Source of the DNA: an uncultured Pseudomonadota bacterium
Lineage (GTDB): Bacteria; Pseudomonadota; Gammaproteobacteria; Methylococcales; Methylomonadaceae
Length of the DNA stretch: 64,000 nucleotides
Assembly (NCBI GenBank): GCA_903834465.1
Contig: CAILJB010000045.1
Location: 30,793 to 94,792, forward strand
Direction: 5' to 3'
Positions 1 to 9,409 of this stretch are shown here, piece by piece. The position numbers and the translations under genes are program-made. How positions within the stretch are numbered: the first letter of the stretch is position 1; every line of letters begins with the position of its first letter. The notes beneath the pieces are model-generated. The model searched no databases. It had not been told where the DNA came from and saw only the letters and a list, made by a program, of their open reading frames with translations.

Positions 1-236
1 TAATCGATTTCAATGCCGTTCAATAGTGCTAAATCGTCACTTTTCACAACGATTTTCACCCCAGAGGTTTCAAAAATTTGGTCATTTTCATCAAACGCAT
101 CGACATAATCTAAAACGTAAGCGTAACCCGAACAGCCGGATTTTTTCACCCCCAAGCGTAATCCTAAACCGCTACCGCGTTTGGTTAATTGTTTTTGAAT
201 TTGTTGTGCAGCACTTTCTGTGACGGTGACAGACAT
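1..236 (-). CDS. iscA: Iron-sulfur cluster assembly protein IscA (partial, 3' end outside window)
   Basis: A-type Fe-S carrier that receives or stores an Fe-S cluster (or iron) in the cytoplasm and passes it to target proteins. The visible 78 residues start MSVTVTESAAQQIQ and contain GLRLGVKKSGCSGYAY, so the first of the three conserved cysteines is Cys35, exactly where E. coli IscA has it. The C-terminal CGC motif lies beyond the window start, so the gene is cut by the edge, not necessarily broken. The ATG at 236-234 follows the cysteine desulfurase stop by only two bases, so the two are almost certainly co-transcribed and translationally coupled. ErpA is the main alternative, but the residues around Cys35 and the neighbouring desulfurase favour IscA. 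Confidence 0.88.
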   Translation of the reverse strand, partial: MSVTVTESAAQQIQKQLTKRGSGLGLRLGVKKSGCSGYAYVLDYVDAFDENDQIFETSGVKIVVKSDDLALLNGIEID

Positions 237-238
237 TT

Positions 239-1321
239 TTAAACTCCAAATGATTCGATAAGGTCGATAAATTCTAACACTTCAGCAGGTGTATTTTGAT
301 GACTCAAACTCACGCGCAGAGCCGTTTTTGCTTGTTGCTCTGAAATTCCCATTGCCAATAAAACATGACTTGGCGTAGTTTCGCCGCTCGCACATGCTGA
401 ACCGCTCGAAAGCGCAACGCCTTTTTGGTCTAATTTCAGCAATACTAATTCTCCTTCAACACCATCGATACCAAACAAAACGGTATTCGGTAAGCGCGGG
501 GCGGTTTGGGAAAAAATTGTCACTTTTGAAAATTGTGCCAATTTATTTTCGAGCATCGTTCGCAAGGACAACATTCGTGTTTGACGGGCATCTAATTCAG
601 TTTTTGCCAATTCTGCGGCTTTGCCAAAACCGACAATTGCCGCCACATTTTCAGTCCCCGAACGCAAATTTTGTTCTTGTCCACCGCCCTTCAATAACGA
701 TTCGAGCGCAATCGATTTATCAACAACTAACGCGCCACACCCTTTTGCACCGTAAATTTTATGACTAGAAAGGGAAAGCATTTGCACGCCAAGTCGTCGA
801 AATGAAACGGGGATTTTTCCTACTGCTTGCACCGCATCCGTGTGAACAATAATGCCTCGTTCGGCAAGTTGTTTGGCAATGTCGGCAATCGGTTGAATTA
901 CGCCGTTTTCATTATTTGCCAACATAATTGAGACAAAATCAGGACGTTTTGCAATCAAATCCGAAATGGTTTGTGGTTCAATTAAACCATCACGATTAAC
1001 GGGAATGATCTCTGGGTTGTAACGTTTTGCCGGTTCAAAAACAGATGGATGTTCAATGGCTGAAATCGCCACTCGCCCAAAGGCAGAATTTAACGCTAAA
1101 TTATTTGCTTCCGTGCCGCCGCTGGTGAAAATGACTTGCGAGGGTTCGGCATCAATCAGCGCAGCAACTTGTTCGCGAGCAATTTCTACCGCACTTTTTG
1201 CAATACGCCCTAAACGATGCACGCTCGATGGATTACCGTACATCGTTTTTAGGAATGGCAACATTGCATCCAACACGCGCTCATCGATAGGCGTTGTGGC
1301 GTTGTTATCAAAATAAATCAC
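239..1321 (-). CDS. iscS: Cysteine desulfurase, NifS/IscS type (360 aa)
   Basis: PLP-dependent class V aminotransferase-fold enzyme that takes sulfur from L-cysteine as an enzyme persulfide for Fe-S clusters and thiolated tRNA. The start MIYFDNNATT is the family N-terminus. Cofactor residues are visible: His91 in AIEHPSV and the Schiff-base lysine Lys188 in SLSSHKIYG. The catalytic cysteine is Cys310 in SSGSACASG. At 360 residues it is shorter than housekeeping IscS (about 404), and the C-terminal IscU-docking tail looks trimmed, so it may be a NifS-like paralogue; the symbol is given for the family. It lies 3 bases after lysS and 2 bases before iscA. iscR, iscU, hscA and fdx are not in the window. 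Confidence 0.9.
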   Translation of the reverse strand: MIYFDNNATTPIDERVLDAMLPFLKTMYGNPSSVHRLGRIAKSAVEIAREQVAALIDAEPSQVIFTSGGTEANNLALNSAFGRVAISAIEHPSVFEPAKRYNPEIIPVNRDGLIEPQTISDLIAKRPDFVSIMLANNENGVIQPIADIAKQLAERGIIVHTDAVQAVGKIPVSFRRLGVQMLSLSSHKIYGAKGCGALVVDKSIALESLLKGGGQEQNLRSGTENVAAIVGFGKAAELAKTELDARQTRMLSLRTMLENKLAQFSKVTIFSQTAPRLPNTVLFGIDGVEGELVLLKLDQKGVALSSGSACASGETTPSHVLLAMGISEQQAKTALRVSLSHQNTPAEVLEFIDLIESFGV

Positions 1322-1324
1322 GGT

Positions 1325-2827
1325 TTATTTTGGTCTCATGTGCGGGAATAACAACACGTCACGAATTGATGGCGAATCGGTAAATAACATCACCAATCTG
1401 TCGATACCAATGCCCTCACCTGCTGTGGGCGGCATGCCGTGTTCAAGCGCGGTAATGTAATCTGCATCAAAGTGCATGGCTTCATCGTCGCCAGCTTCTT
1501 TTTCGTTCACTTGTTGTTGGAAACGCGCCGCTTGGTCTTCGGCATCATTTAATTCTGTAAAACCGTTTGCAATTTCACGTCCACCGACGAAAAATTCAAA
1601 TCTATCGGTAACGTGTGGGTCATTATCATTACGACGTGCAAGCGGTGAAACCTCGACAGGATACGCGGTAATAAACGTTGGATTCATCAAACGGCTTTCA
1701 ACGGTTTTTTCAAAAATTTCGATTTGAATTTTGCCCAAACCGTAACCGTCTTTGACAGGAATTCTTAAATTTTCTGCCACGATTAAAGCCGCTTCACGAG
1801 TTGAAATATTTTCAGCCGTCAAATCAGGATTGAAATGCAAAATCGAATCAAACACCGTCATTCGCACAAACGGTTTGCCGAAATCGTATTCTTCGCCTTG
1901 ATAAGTGATTACGGTTTGCCCTAAAACTTCCTCAGCAATGCCGCGCAACATTTCTTCCGTTAAATCCATGAGTTCATGATATTCGGCATAGGCTTGATAA
2001 AATTCGAGCATCGTGAATTCAGGATTATGGCGCGTTGATAAACCTTCGTTTCTGAAATTACGGTTAATCTCAAACACTCGCTCAAAGCCGCCGACGACTA
2101 AACGTTTTAAATACAATTCTGGCGCAATTCGCAAGAACATATCCATGTCGAGCGCGTTGTGATGCGTGGTAAAAGGTCGCGCTGTCGCACCACCTGGGAT
2201 GACTTGCATCATCGGCGTTTCAACTTCTAAAAATGCGCGTTCAATCAAAAAATTCCGAATATAGCCAACCACTTTCGAGCGAATCAAAAACGTATTGCGC
2301 GATTCTTGGCTCATGATTAAATCTAAATATCGTTGGCGATATTTGATTTCTTGGTCAGCAATGCCGTGGAATTTTTCGGGCAATGGACGCAAGGCTTTGG
2401 TGAGTAAGCGAATGCTATCAACTTTTACACTGAGTTCACCCGTTTGGGTTTTGAACAAAACTCCTTCTGCGCCCAAAATATCGCCGATGTCCCATTTTTT
2501 GAATTGGTCGTTATAAACGCCTTCAGGTAAATTATCTCGCGCCACATAAACCTGTAATTGCCCTGACATGTCTTGCAAATGACTAAAACTCGCTTTACCC
2601 ATAATGCGGCGTGTCATCATGCGACCTGCGATTTTTACACGCAAATGTTCGGTTTCGAGTTCTTCTTTGGTTTTTTCGCCATACTTTGCGAGCAATTCAC
2701 CTGCAACCACGTCGCGGCGGAAATCGGTTGGAAAAGCAATGGTTTCTTCGCGCAACGCGGTTAATTTTTCACGGCGTTGGCGGATTTGGTCTTGTTCGTC
2801 TTGGAGTATTTCTTGTGGTTCTGTCAT
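1325..2827 (-). CDS. lysS: Lysyl-tRNA synthetase, class II
   Basis: Charges tRNA-Lys with lysine in the cytoplasm. The 500 residues match the bacterial class II enzyme (E. coli LysS is 505). An N-terminal helix is followed by an OB-fold anticodon-binding domain (about residues 60-170) and the catalytic domain, with motif 2 visible as [18 protein letters not shown] and motif 3 as [13 protein letters not shown] near the C-terminus. The start [19 protein letters not shown] is typical. It follows the DUF4276 gene by 39 bases and precedes the cysteine desulfurase by 3, so it ends a run of minus-strand genes interrupted by the two ATPase cassettes. Confidence 0.97.
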   Translation of the reverse strand: MTEPQEILQDEQDQIRQRREKLTALREETIAFPTDFRRDVVAGELLAKYGEKTKEELETEHLRVKIAGRMMTRRIMGKASFSHLQDMSGQLQVYVARDNLPEGVYNDQFKKWDIGDILGAEGVLFKTQTGELSVKVDSIRLLTKALRPLPEKFHGIADQEIKYRQRYLDLIMSQESRNTFLIRSKVVGYIRNFLIERAFLEVETPMMQVIPGGATARPFTTHHNALDMDMFLRIAPELYLKRLVVGGFERVFEINRNFRNEGLSTRHNPEFTMLEFYQAYAEYHELMDLTEEMLRGIAEEVLGQTVITYQGEEYDFGKPFVRMTVFDSILHFNPDLTAENISTREAALIVAENLRIPVKDGYGLGKIQIEIFEKTVESRLMNPTFITAYPVEVSPLARRNDNDPHVTDRFEFFVGGREIANGFTELNDAEDQAARFQQQVNEKEAGDDEAMHFDADYITALEHGMPPTAGEGIGIDRLVMLFTDSPSIRDVLLFPHMRPK

Positions 2828-2866
2828 GTTTTTTAATTTAATTTTGGAAAAAGTTGTGGCTGTGCG

Positions 2867-3460
2867 TTAACACAACGTAAGTTGTTCAATCATTTTTTCG
2901 GTGTTTATTTCTTGTCTTATCAAATGATCAATTCCTTTAATAAAACAATTAAAACTATGGGAATGGTTTTGGTGAATATTCATGTGACTAGCAATTTTTT
3001 TAGCCCCACTCACTTTACGATAACCTTTAACTAATTTTGCTAGTTCCTCTGACGCATTGGTTAATTTATCGGGATCTTTGTATTTTCTATTTTGTTGTTG
3101 CCCAGCTAATTTTTTAATGTCAAAGGCTTTTTCAACTGCGGCTAAATCACCCAAAAACCAAGATTCCAATTCATGACAAGCAATGCGAACTAGACTATCA
3201 GCACGTCCAGCTTGCTGACATAAACTAACAAGACGTTTTTTCAGAATAATACAATCTTCCTTATCTTTATCACGAATAATTACAAATAAGGCTGGCGTTT
3301 GCCAAGCTCGTAACTTCCGTGGAATGGATTTCTCTAAATCTTGTTTGCCTTGATGAGGTACACAAAGAAAATCAGTCTCTGACGGTAAAATCTGTGGTAG
3401 TAAAACATCTAGTAAAGCCTTCATGGATTCTTCCTCTAGCAAAAATACTAGTTGTGTCAT
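2867..3460 (-). CDS. DUF4276 family protein, Toprim-like, partner of the upstream AAA ATPase
   Basis: Probable nuclease or metal-binding effector of a two-gene ATPase system. The 197-residue protein opens with a beta-strand and an acidic cluster (Glu9-Glu11 in FLLEEESMKALL), then has a hydrophobic strand ending in an Asp-x-Asp pair (Asp64 and Asp66 in IIRDKDKED), and a signature CHELESWFLGD at about residues 95-105. An early Glu, then DxD, then a conserved His/Glu/Trp block is what I expect for DUF4276, which resembles the Toprim fold of OLD-family nucleases. Its ATG overlaps the end of the ATPase gene by four bases, which implies coupled translation. The DNA is more AT-rich than lysS or cysN. 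Function in this organism is inferred; no activity can be read from sequence alone. Confidence 0.72.
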   Translation of the reverse strand: MTQLVFLLEEESMKALLDVLLPQILPSETDFLCVPHQGKQDLEKSIPRKLRAWQTPALFVIIRDKDKEDCIILKKRLVSLCQQAGRADSLVRIACHELESWFLGDLAAVEKAFDIKKLAGQQQNRKYKDPDKLTNASEELAKLVKGYRKVSGAKKIASHMNIHQNHSHSFNCFIKGIDHLIRQEINTEKMIEQLTLC

Positions 3461-4644
3461 GAAGGATTAACTCCTGTAAATAGATTCTGTTTCCATAAAG
3501 CTCCTGGCAAATCTCCCTCGTTGATTAGGTTTACTAATAATGGATTGTCACTTGCTCGTTCAATAACTGTAATACCTTGTTTTTTTGATAAACAAAAAAT
3601 CTCGTGAAGCGTAATGTAATTCAAGACATCAGGCGAATGCGTTGAAATCATGACTTGTCCACCTTTATCAGCATAATCACGAAACTCTTCTACCAAACCA
3701 CAAAACAAGCTCGGATATAACTGATTTTCTGGTTCTTCCACACACAACAAGGGATGTGGATTAGGATCATGTAGCAATAAAAGATATGCAAACATTTTAA
3801 TGGTGCCATCTGAAACAGAGCGGGCAATAAATGGGTCTTTAAAAGCACCATCTTGAAATTTTAAAAGAATGCGACCGTCATCTGTGTCTACCGCTTCAAC
3901 TTTTGAAACACCTGGTACACGCTCTGCCATTTTCTTTAAAATAATTTTAAAAATGTCTGGGTGATTTTCGTACAGATACTGAGCAACTAGTGGCATGTTT
4001 TCACCACGAGTAGAAAGATGTTCAGCATAACCCGCTTCTTGGCTAGGTCTTGCATCGCCGATATGAAAATCTGAAACGTGCCAACTTTCAATCAGCTTAC
4101 GGAAACTATTCGCGGCTTTAAATCGTTGAAATTGACCTAAACCCTTTAAGGCTAGAATATCTGGCGAATCAACAGTTTGTTCTTCTTTAGTTTCCTTAGA
4201 TTCTTTATCTTCGTAGCTACTTTCATTAGTAATCGCCATTCCTGAACCTTTTTTAAAATCCAAGAAATGCCAAGGCTGTCCTTTCGCCCCTCTTCTATAT
4301 TTAAGAATTTCCCGCGCAACAACAGGTTGATTATTATCCAATTCAATGATCAGAGAATAAGTAACCAAAGGGCTATGTGTCCTATCATCGTATTCTCGAA
4401 ATTTAATCTCGATTTCAATCGCCCCTTTTTCACCGCGTGTTATCACTTCTTTAAAGCCACCACGTTTTTGAAGTGCAACACGCACATTATCTTGCAATGA
4501 GTCACGCAAAAAACCAAAGACATCAAATAGCGTTGTTTTGCCTGTTCCGTTTGCACCGATAAAAACAGAAATAGCAGGTAAATTGGTTAATTTAATATCT
4601 TTAAAGGCTTTAAAATTCTTAACACGCAAGGCTTCTATTTTCAT
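3457..4644 (-). CDS. AAA family ATPase (AAA_21/ABC-like, OLD-related)
   Basis: Predicted SMC/ABC-like ATPase of the kind found in RloA/OLD-type conflict systems. Walker A is GANGTGKTT at residues 30-38, an ABC-like signature region with SDG is at 278-280, Walker B LLCVEEPEN is at 299-307, and a switch histidine occurs in STHSPD at 335-340. The 395-residue length leaves room for a short insertion (about 140-160, rich in Glu, Lys and Ser) between the two halves of the ATPase fold. It lies 21 bases after cysN and overlaps the DUF4276 gene by 4, so the pair forms a compact cassette. The pair resembles an OLD nuclease split into two polypeptides. Anti-phage function is inference. Confidence 0.85.
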   Translation of the reverse strand: MKIEALRVKNFKAFKDIKLTNLPAISVFIGANGTGKTTLFDVFGFLRDSLQDNVRVALQKRGGFKEVITRGEKGAIEIEIKFREYDDRTHSPLVTYSLIIELDNNQPVVAREILKYRRGAKGQPWHFLDFKKGSGMAITNESSYEDKESKETKEEQTVDSPDILALKGLGQFQRFKAANSFRKLIESWHVSDFHIGDARPSQEAGYAEHLSTRGENMPLVAQYLYENHPDIFKIILKKMAERVPGVSKVEAVDTDDGRILLKFQDGAFKDPFIARSVSDGTIKMFAYLLLLHDPNPHPLLCVEEPENQLYPSLFCGLVEEFRDYADKGGQVMISTHSPDVLNYITLHEIFCLSKKQGITVIERASDNPLLVNLINEGDLPGALWKQNLFTGVNPS

Positions 4645-4665
4645 GATAATTCACTCTAAGAATGG

Positions 4666-6291
4666 CTAATAAATCACTTTCTGCACTTTCAACGCGGCAT
4701 AAATTTCATCAAGGCTTTCCGTATCGGTATTGAAATGAATGGGAGTAAAACCTTCGTTTGTATTAACACAAATTGCAATCAAACCCGCATGATTTATCGC
4801 TTCAATTAACACGTTGTTTGCGGTTTCTAAAATCGTGCAAGCATGACCGTTGTCGAACAATTTACGTTCTAATTGGTAAGCGATTTCCACGCTCTTTTCA
4901 CCCGTCAAATTCACAGCCGTTGCAATTTGACTAAAACGTGCGGCGCGTTCCTCAACGCTAACGGGTTGCAGATTTTCACTATCATCACTCCCCGTAATCA
5001 TTCCCGCGCCAACCGTACTGTTGGTCAAACGGTCAATGACGATAAATGAACCTGTGCCTTTATGCGTTTTATACGCATCAAACACAACAGGCGCATTCAC
5101 CGAAACCGTACACAAACCAATTTCATTAAGTTGCAAACCACTTGCGTCGTGATGTTCAAGCGTATTCACGTCAATACGATGATGAATGAGCGAGACGCTG
5201 CCAAACACACTGCGTGTTGCCAATTTAATTGCGTATTGTTTACCAATGTTGAGCGGCTGTTCTGCCATCCAAACAATGTGCGCTTTGAATTTATCCGCCA
5301 CAATCGGCGCAAGTTCTTGTGTACCGATAAGCATATCGCCGCGACTAATATCAATTTCGTCATCGAGTGTGAGCGTGACTGCCATCGGTGAAAAGGCTTC
5401 TTCCAATTCGCCATCATAAGTGACGATAGATTTAATCGTACTACTTTTGCCAGAAGGCAAGGCGGTGATTTTGTCGCCTTTTTTGAAAATTCCTGCCGCC
5501 ACCGTGCCACAAAATCCACGAAAATCTAAATTCGGACGATTCACATATTGCACAGGGAAACGTGCGTCAGTGAAATTACGGTCGTTGGCAATTTCAATCG
5601 TATTTAAGGCTTCCATTAACGGTTTGCCTTTGTACCACGACATATTTTCGCTCGGATTTACCACGTTATCACCGTCCAACGCTGACATTGGAATAAACAG
5701 AATATCGTGCAAATCGAGCGTTTTCACAAAATCCAAATAATCTGCTTTGATTTGTTCAAATTTCGCTTCGCTGTATTCGACTAAATCCATTTTGTTAATG
5801 GCAACGATAATGTGTTGAATGCCGAGCAATGAGGCAATGAAACTGTGGCGTTTTGTTTGTGTTTGCACGCCGTAACGCGCGTCAATCAGAATAATCGCTA
5901 AATCACACGTCGATGCGCCCGTTGCCATGTTGCGCGTGTATTGTTCATGTCCTGGTGTGTCGGCAATGATGAATTTGCGCGTGGCGGTTGAAAAATACCG
6001 GTATGCCACGTCAATGGTGATGCCTTGTTCGCGTTCAGCTTGCAGCCCATCGACGAGTAACGCTAAATCGATTTTTCCCGCGCCAGTCGTGCCAGATTTG
6101 ACGCTATCTGCTTGCACGGCGGCAAGTTGGTCTTCGTAAATCATTTTTGAATCGTGCAACAATCGCCCGATGAGCGTACTTTTGCCGTCATCGACGTTGC
6201 CACAGGTTAAAAATCGCAATAATTCTTTGCGTTCGTGTTGCGCTAAATAAGCGTTAATATCGCTGCTGATTAAATCGGATTGGTGGGACAT
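4666..6291 (-). CDS. cysN: Sulfate adenylyltransferase subunit 1 with degenerate APS-kinase-like tail
   Basis: GTPase subunit of ATP sulfurylase; with CysD it makes adenosine 5'-phosphosulfate (APS) from sulfate and ATP, driven by GTP hydrolysis. The EF-Tu-like GTPase domain shows GNVDDGKS at 31-38, [12 protein letters not shown], and NKMD further on; two beta-barrel domains follow. The protein has 541 residues against about 475 for CysN and about 630 for CysNC. The extra 97 residues (445-541) begin [11 protein letters not shown] and still show fragments of an APS-kinase layout (AVNLTG, then an amphipathic helix, then CTILE), but the GxxxxGKS loop is deleted and the central kinase region is gone. 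It should be unable to phosphorylate APS. An ATPase-nuclease pair separates it from cysD, although all are in one apparent operon. Confidence 0.95.
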   Translation of the reverse strand: MSHQSDLISSDINAYLAQHERKELLRFLTCGNVDDGKSTLIGRLLHDSKMIYEDQLAAVQADSVKSGTTGAGKIDLALLVDGLQAEREQGITIDVAYRYFSTATRKFIIADTPGHEQYTRNMATGASTCDLAIILIDARYGVQTQTKRHSFIASLLGIQHIIVAINKMDLVEYSEAKFEQIKADYLDFVKTLDLHDILFIPMSALDGDNVVNPSENMSWYKGKPLMEALNTIEIANDRNFTDARFPVQYVNRPNLDFRGFCGTVAAGIFKKGDKITALPSGKSSTIKSIVTYDGELEEAFSPMAVTLTLDDEIDISRGDMLIGTQELAPIVADKFKAHIVWMAEQPLNIGKQYAIKLATRSVFGSVSLIHHRIDVNTLEHHDASGLQLNEIGLCTVSVNAPVVFDAYKTHKGTGSFIVIDRLTNSTVGAGMITGSDDSENLQPVSVEERAARFSQIATAVNLTGEKSVEIAYQLERKLFDNGHACTILETANNVLIEAINHAGLIAICVNTNEGFTPIHFNTDTESLDEIYAALKVQKVIY

Positions 6292-6314
6292 TTTTTTTCC
6301 TGAAAATAATAAGT

Positions 6315-6815
6315 CTAATTGGTGCGAATAAGCCCAGCTTCTTGTGCTAATTGTTCATTCATTAGCCGAATCCATGCGCCTTTTAAATTCCAAAGTTTTG
6401 CAGTCAGTTTTAATTGTTTTTGTAATTCATCTTTTAAGGGGGCTAACCAATCTTTTTGATGATTTTTTATAATTAAAACAAAAACAGGCTCTATTTTAGA
6501 TAAATCTAATTGCTTAAATTTAGATGAAAGCTCGTTGTTGTCATAACGTTGTATGTAAATTGAATTAAATAATGTCAGACTATGAATGAACTTTATTTTG
6601 ATTTCTGCAATATATTCATCAAAGCGTGGTTGCGTAGTTTGTTGAGGAGATGTCAGTTTAGCTTCTATAACCCATAGCTGATTTTTTCTAAGTAATAAAC
6701 ATTCAGCGACTTTTACACCTTGAGTTTGTACCGTTTGATAAACATTGCTTGTTTCAATTCGAAAACAAAATTCATCATCAAATTTAAATGACATGCCTGA
6801 TTCGGTGAATTCCAT
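6315..6815 (-). CDS. Putative PD-(D/E)XK nuclease-like protein, partner of the upstream ATPase
   Basis: No family was recognised with certainty. The 166-residue protein has a central strand pair with Glu38 ([10 protein letters not shown]) followed by a short turn and WVIEAKL, giving Glu51-x-Lys53. Glu...ExK on consecutive strands is the core of PD-(D/E)XK nucleases, so a small nuclease is the leading guess. No signal peptide or membrane segment is present. It starts 5 bases after the ATPase stop and ends 23 bases before cysN, so it depends on the cys operon for transcription. The DNA is visibly AT-rich: one sampled 60-base row (6481-6540) has 17 G/C against 30 in a cysN row (5881-5940). A non-catalytic binding protein remains possible. 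Confidence 0.6.
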   Translation of the reverse strand: MEFTESGMSFKFDDEFCFRIETSNVYQTVQTQGVKVAECLLLRKNQLWVIEAKLTSPQQTTQPRFDEYIAEIKIKFIHSLTLFNSIYIQRYDNNELSSKFKQLDLSKIEPVFVLIIKNHQKDWLAPLKDELQKQLKLTAKLWNLKGAWIRLMNEQLAQEAGLIRTN

Positions 6816-6820
6816 ATAAG

Positions 6821-7918
6821 TTATAAGCCTATCTCTTGTTTATATAATCGAATCGACTCATCAATAATCGGATTATCAGGCATATCATCTAACAAGTCAG
6901 ATTGCACCCATTCATCATTTTGATAAGAAAGCACAGGAATAGACATTTTCTGTTCTTGTGCGATTAAAAACAGTTTTTTAATAACGAAATAAGAATGACT
7001 AGCTAGAAAAAATTGAATTCCATGATTTGCCAGTATGGCGATAATATCAAGCAATTGAGAAATAGCTTGTGGATGCAAATTAGATTCTGGTTCATCAATG
7101 AAAATAATGGATTTTTCACTTAAATAACCATTGCCTAATAATGTGTCCAAAATAGCAATTTTTTTGATTCCTTCAGCAGTTACGCCCATTGGAAATCGTT
7201 GTTCGTTTTTTATGAAATACCATCGTTTACTCGCGTCATCAAACTCTACGCGACCTCCAATCATTATTTCTAAATCCTTTCTCGATTTATTGAAATCGCT
7301 GGAATTATGTCCTTTAACTAACAATTTCTGAGTAGATAAGGAATTTAATTGAGGTGCCATATCGTCATCATTCCAATAATCTTCCTGTACTTTTACCATT
7401 TGTTTTGCAGCCACTTGCAAAGCCAAGGCTAACTCAAAATAGGTATTATCAAACCCAAGTAATATATCTAGTTGTCTTGACCTTAGAATGAGGTTGTATA
7501 ACGATAAAACTTCTTTTGCAGGCAAAAAAATGGAATTTTCGATACGAGGAGATACTTGATTATCTAATGATTTGAAATTCTTTGTTTTAGTAGAATCTTT
7601 GTCAAGACTATAACTGAATTTTTTTTCATCAATTAACAAACTACACACTAAATCACTATTGCTTGTTCCTCTCATTAAATGACTAATTTTTTCTGGCTGA
7701 AAAGTCCAATACAACTTATCTGCCAAAATTTCCCGTTCGTCGTACGGATTATCACCGCGCTTATATTCTTCCAAAGTACGGACAGAACAATATAGAGCTT
7801 TAAGCAAAAACGACTTACCACAACCATTGTTGCCAATGATTAAGTTGATTTTGCTTAAATTCTGCCAATCCAACTGTTCTATTGGCCCGAAATTTTTTAG
7901 CTCTACGCGGTTAATCAT
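6821..7918 (-). CDS. AAA family ATPase (AAA_21/OLD-like) inserted between cysD and cysN
   Basis: SMC/ABC-like ATPase of 365 residues. Walker A is GNNGCGKS at 29-36. Walker B is SIIFIDEPESNLHP at about 270-283, and the switch histidine is His308 in FLASHS. The segment between them carries a helical region with many charged residues and no recognised DNA-binding motif. It is not closely similar to the other ATPase at 3457-4644, so the two cassettes were probably acquired separately. The gene begins 3 bases after the cysD stop and ends 5 bases before the putative nuclease gene. A regulatory role in sulfur assimilation is not excluded, but an ATPase with a nuclease-like partner is the usual arrangement of defence modules. 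Confidence 0.85.
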   Translation of the reverse strand: MINRVELKNFGPIEQLDWQNLSKINLIIGNNGCGKSFLLKALYCSVRTLEEYKRGDNPYDEREILADKLYWTFQPEKISHLMRGTSNSDLVCSLLIDEKKFSYSLDKDSTKTKNFKSLDNQVSPRIENSIFLPAKEVLSLYNLILRSRQLDILLGFDNTYFELALALQVAAKQMVKVQEDYWNDDDMAPQLNSLSTQKLLVKGHNSSDFNKSRKDLEIMIGGRVEFDDASKRWYFIKNEQRFPMGVTAEGIKKIAILDTLLGNGYLSEKSIIFIDEPESNLHPQAISQLLDIIAILANHGIQFFLASHSYFVIKKLFLIAQEQKMSIPVLSYQNDEWVQSDLLDDMPDNPIIDESIRLYKQEIGL

Positions 7919-7921
7919 AAT

Positions 7922-8830
7922 TTAAAAATACCCTTCGCGTTTTTTCTGTTCCATCGAACCGGCTTGGTCGTGGTCAATCAAACGTCCTTGACGTTCAGAT
8001 GTGGTCGTCAAAAGCATTTCTTGAATAATCTCAGGTAACGTCGTGGCATCCGATTCCACTGCCCCCGTCAATGGATAACAGCCCAACGTACGGAAACGCA
8101 CTTTTTTCATTTCGACTTTTTCATGTTCACCAATTGGCATACGGTCATCATCCACCATAATCAACATGCCATCACGTTCTACAACAGGACGTTCTTTTGC
8201 AAAATATAACGGCACAATAGGGATATTTTCCAAATGAATGTATTGCCAAATATCCAGCTCCGTCCAATTCGACAACGGGAAAACACGGATACTTTCGCCT
8301 TTATCGATTTTACCGTTGTAGATATTCCATAATTCAGGACGTTGATTTTTAGGATCCCAGCGGTGATTTTTGTCACGGAAAGAATAAACACGTTCTTTTG
8401 CCCGTGATTTCTCTTCGTCACGACGTGCGCCACCGAATGCCGCATCAAATTGATATTTGTTTAACGCTTGTTTCAAACCATCGGTTTTCATGACATCGGT
8501 GTGTTTTTTACTGCCATGCACAAACGGACTAATGTCCATATCTACGCCGTCTTGATTGACGTGGACAATTAAATCTAACCCTAACTCTTTCACCATTTTG
8601 TCGCGAAATTCAATCATTTCTTTGAATTTCCACGTCGTATCAACGTGCATCATCGGAAACGGTGGACGCGCTGGATAAAACGCTTTCATGGTTAAATGCA
8701 GCATCACTGCTGAATCTTTCCCAATCGAATACAGCATCACAGGGCGTTCAAACTCTGCCGCCACTTCACGAATAATATGAATACTTTCCGCTTCGAGTTG
8801 TTTTAAATGGGTTAATTTATAGTCTGTCAT
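7922..8830 (-). CDS. cysD: Sulfate adenylyltransferase subunit 2
   Basis: Catalytic subunit of ATP sulfurylase that adenylates sulfate with ATP. The 302 residues equal the family length. The ATP-pyrophosphatase PP-loop is SIGKDSAVM starting at residue 35, and the conserved [15 protein letters not shown] block and the C-terminal [14 protein letters not shown] are present. It is the first sulfur gene of the minus-strand run. cysN normally follows directly, but here two foreign-looking genes intervene. cysH, cysI, cysJ and cysC are not in the window. Confidence 0.97.
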   Translation of the reverse strand: MTDYKLTHLKQLEAESIHIIREVAAEFERPVMLYSIGKDSAVMLHLTMKAFYPARPPFPMMHVDTTWKFKEMIEFRDKMVKELGLDLIVHVNQDGVDMDISPFVHGSKKHTDVMKTDGLKQALNKYQFDAAFGGARRDEEKSRAKERVYSFRDKNHRWDPKNQRPELWNIYNGKIDKGESIRVFPLSNWTELDIWQYIHLENIPIVPLYFAKERPVVERDGMLIMVDDDRMPIGEHEKVEMKKVRFRTLGCYPLTGAVESDATTLPEIIQEMLLTTTSERQGRLIDHDQAGSMEQKKREGYF

Positions 8831-8891
8831 TAAAAAATCCGTTGAGTTTTAAGGCGTGAATGGCGGCTATTCTAGCACGTTCTGACGTGAA

Positions 8892-9347
8892 TTAGTGCCG
8901 CCCTGTGTGACCAAAACCACCTTCGCCGCGATGGCTTTCATCAAAATCAGTGACTTGTTCAAAGGCAACTTGTACGACGGGAACAAACACCATTTGAGCA
9001 ATGCGTTCGCCGATGTTTACGGTAAAAGGTTCGTTGCCGCGATTCCAACAGGAAACAAAAACTTGTCCTTGATAATCTGAATCGATAAGACCAACCAAAT
9101 TACCTAACACAATCCCGTGTTTATGCCCTAAACCTGAACGTGGCAATAACACAGCGGCGAGTGAATTATCGCCGATATGAATGGCTAAACCTGTTGGAAT
9201 TAAAACGGTTTCACTCGGTTGAATGGTGATGGCTTCATCCAAACAAGCGCGTAAATCTAAACCTGCGCTGCCCGTTGTCGCATATTCAGGTAAAGGAATC
9301 GTATCGCCTAAACGTGAATCTAAAATTTTGAGTTGAATTTTGTGCAT
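8892..9347 (-). CDS. dut: Deoxyuridine 5'-triphosphate nucleotidohydrolase (dUTPase)
   Basis: Trimeric dUTPase that hydrolyses dUTP to dUMP and pyrophosphate, keeping uracil out of DNA and feeding dTMP synthesis. The 151 residues equal E. coli Dut. The five family motifs are visible in order: GSAGLDLRA (from about 26), [12 protein letters not shown] (from about 67), [10 protein letters not shown] (from about 86), GERIAQMVF, and the P-loop-like C-terminal [12 protein letters not shown]. It ends 61 bases before cysD, on the same strand. Confidence 0.97.
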   Translation of the reverse strand: MHKIQLKILDSRLGDTIPLPEYATTGSAGLDLRACLDEAITIQPSETVLIPTGLAIHIGDNSLAAVLLPRSGLGHKHGIVLGNLVGLIDSDYQGQVFVSCWNRGNEPFTVNIGERIAQMVFVPVVQVAFEQVTDFDESHRGEGGFGHTGRH

Positions 9348-9409
9348 TTTTTTAAATTTGAAATCAGAAGAATGAATTAAATTCTGCTAATTATGCACTA
9401 ACGTTGGAG

